Assembly (NCBI GenBank): GCA_947500135.1
Contig: CANMQX010000002.1
Span: forward strand, 62,001 to 126,000
DNA length: 64,000 nt
Source: an uncultured Paracoccaceae bacterium
GTDB lineage: Bacteria; Pseudomonadota; Alphaproteobacteria; Rhodobacterales; Rhodobacteraceae
Direction: 5' to 3'
Within the stretch, counting starts at the first letter, position 1. The number at the start of each line of letters is the position of its first letter. This document shows positions 62,578-64,000 of this stretch, piece by piece. The notes beneath the pieces are model-generated. The model saw only the letters and a list, made by a program, of their open reading frames with translations. It did no database searches and was not told the DNA's origin. The position numbers and the translations under genes are program-made.

Positions 62578-64000
62578 ATGACGGCAGCAATCACAAGAAA
62601 ACGACACAGTCTGACGGCCGCACTGGCCATCATGGCCGCCGCAACATGGGCGCATGCCGAACCGCAGCATGGCATAGCTATGTATGGTGACCCGGCCCTG
62701 CCACCTGATTTTGTGTCCCTGCCCTACGCAAACCCCGACGCACCAACCGGCGGGCAGATCGTCACGGCAGAGGTCGGCAGCTTTGACAGCCTCAATCCTT
62801 TTATCCGCAAAGGGTCCGTGCCGTGGCAACTTCGGTTCTTTCTGGGCGAAAGCTTTATGGGGCGCAGCCTTGATGAACCCTTCGCGCTCTACGGTGTTCT
62901 GGCCGAATCGATTGAAACCGGGCCGAATCGCGAATGGGTTGAATTCACCTTGCGTGAAGGCGCGATGTTCTCTGACGGCAGCCCGGTCACCGTCGAAGAT
63001 GTGATGTGGTCCTATGAAACGCTCGGCACCGTGGGGCACCCGCGTTACTTGGGTTTCTGGTCCAAGGTTGAAAGCCTCGAACAAACCGGCGACCGCACGG
63101 TGCGCTTCACCTTCAACGTCGAGGATCGCGAACTGGCCCTGCTCGCAGGTATGCGTCCGATCCTGAAGAAAGCACAGTGGGATGGTGTCAATTTCGAAGA
63201 AAGCACAACCGAAATCGTGCCGATCACCTCTGCACCTTACGTGATTGATGACTTTGAGCCCGGTCGTTTCGTATCGCTGCGCCGCAACCCGGACTATTGG
63301 GGCAAGGATGTCCCTTTCCGCGTCGGCACCAACAATATTGATGAGGTCCGGCTGGAATTCTTCGGCGATGAAACCGCCGCGTTCGAGGCGTTCAAGGTCG
63401 GCGAAGTGAACTCCAACCGTGAATTCAACGTTGCGCGCTGGGACAGCCAGTACAATTTCCCAGCCATTCAGGATGGCGATGTCGTCAAATCCATCCTGCC
63501 GCATGAACGGCCATCGGGCATGACCGGATTTGTGATGAACACGCGCCGCGACCAGTTCAGAGACTGGCAGGTGCGCGATGCGATGCTGCATGTGTTCAAC
63601 TTCGAATTCATCAACGAGGCGATGACGGATTCGCAACAGCCGCGCATCACATCCTACTGGTCCAACTCACCACTGGCGATGTCAGACGGGCCTGCGGCAG
63701 GCCGCGTGGCCGAATTCCTCGCCCCCTTTGCCGATGACCTGTTGCCCGGTGCGCTTGACGGCTACACCCTGCCCACAAGCGACGGATCAGAACGCAACCG
63801 CGCAGGCACAGCCGCCGCTTTGGCACAGATGGAGGCGGCAGGCTGGACAATCCAGGACGGCACAATGAAAAACGCCGACGGACAGCCCTTCACCTTTGAA
63901 ATCCTGCTCAAGCAAGGTTCATCCGAAAATCAGGCGATGATCGACATGTTCGTGGAATCGCTCTCGCGCATCGGGGTCACCCCATCGGTCGCTGTCGCCG
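62578..64000 (+). CDS. Family 5 extracellular solute-binding protein, YejA-like (C-terminus outside window)
   Basis: 474 codons are present and the frame is open at the window end. Signal peptide (RKRHSLTAALAIMAAATWA to HAE), then HGIAMYGDPALPPDF, QIVTAEVGSFDSLNPFI, GVLAESIETG and FTLREGAMFSDGSPVTVEDV, the canonical lobe-I signature of peptide SBPs. The opening resembles YejA, which serves microcin C and oligopeptide uptake. Probably first gene of an ABC importer operon continuing to the right. GGGGGAT lies about 12 bases before ATG 62578. Confidence 0.88.
   Translation, partial: MTAAITRKRHSLTAALAIMAAATWAHAEPQHGIAMYGDPALPPDFVSLPYANPDAPTGGQIVTAEVGSFDSLNPFIRKGSVPWQLRFFLGESFMGRSLDEPFALYGVLAESIETGPNREWVEFTLREGAMFSDGSPVTVEDVMWSYETLGTVGHPRYLGFWSKVESLEQTGDRTVRFTFNVEDRELALLAGMRPILKKAQWDGVNFEESTTEIVPITSAPYVIDDFEPGRFVSLRRNPDYWGKDVPFRVGTNNIDEVRLEFFGDETAAFEAFKVGEVNSNREFNVARWDSQYNFPAIQDGDVVKSILPHERPSGMTGFVMNTRRDQFRDWQVRDAMLHVFNFEFINEAMTDSQQPRITSYWSNSPLAMSDGPAAGRVAEFLAPFADDLLPGALDGYTLPTSDGSERNRAGTAAALAQMEAAGWTIQDGTMKNADGQPFTFEILLKQGSSENQAMIDMFVESLSRIGVTPSVAVA

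Noticed and set aside
62338..63636. Long minus-strand reading frame of 432 codons
   Set aside because: It is antisense to the family 5 solute-binding protein gene, whose plus-strand translation has a signal peptide and clear family motifs; the minus frame has no recognisable domain.

Overview
The window reads as a chromosomal segment of a Rhodobacterales (Roseobacter-group) alphaproteobacterium. This rests on TRAP transporter gene order, a heme operon of the Rhodobacteraceae type, DUF1636 behind a cobalamin riboswitch, and the housekeeping genes rpsB and tsf. No species is claimed.

Layout: (1) 1-1441, the start of a peptide-type solute-binding protein (SBP) gene and an M19 dipeptidase, with a divergent LysR regulator at 1503-2411. 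(2) 2448-7815, a three-gene minus-strand cluster: a winged-helix/TPR regulator, a PAP2/haloperoxidase-type protein with twelve GGF repeats, and a subtilisin-family protease. (3) 8583-13304, a TRAP transporter plus SDR dehydrogenase under a divergent GntR/FCD regulator. (4) 13468-23812, heme acquisition: hmuSTUV, a siderophore-interacting reductase and tpm on the minus strand, and hmuR, a small exported protein, exbB, two exbD-like genes and tonB on the plus strand. (5) 24314-25102, an insertion-sequence remnant. (6) 25538-38271, one long minus-strand operon: an exporter-fold ABC protein, an ATPase, two FecCD permeases, SEVEN consecutive siderophore-type SBPs and an FhuF-like ferric reductase. 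(7) 39007-42491, a second iron-complex importer (SBP, permease, ATPase) whose last gene is a pseudoazurin. (8) 42547-46063, a cobalamin riboswitch followed by DUF1636, ATPase, SBP and permease. (9) 46463-52914, mixed genes: a cell-wall hydrolase lipoprotein, a membrane protein/XRE pair, an acetyltransferase, a nucleotide-sugar dehydrogenase, aroQ, a LuxR regulator, a strongly structured intergenic region and a ribbon-helix-helix/EF-hand fusion. (10) 52995-64000, tsf, rpsB, HupE and DUF4198 genes, psuK-psuG, DUF502, a LysE-type exporter, a patatin, bdhA, a candidate sRNA and the start of another peptide-type SBP.

About 32 kb (13468-46063) is devoted to heme, ferric-siderophore and corrinoid uptake. 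The iron promoters share an operator-like motif, TGACT-N4/5-(A/T)GTCA or a close variant, at 18847, 18981, 38366, 38880 and 38911. This suggests one iron-responsive regulon. The corrinoid operon has a riboswitch instead.

The most unusual system is the seven-SBP array feeding a single permease pair and ATPase, with neither an outer-membrane receptor nor siderophore synthesis genes alongside. It looks like a periplasmic panel for several foreign siderophores. Other unusual signals are the structured RNA region at 51790-51992, the DNA-binding/transmembrane/EF-hand fusion with an internal start, a perfect 56-bp palindrome at 47186-47241, and a candidate sRNA at 62390-62465.
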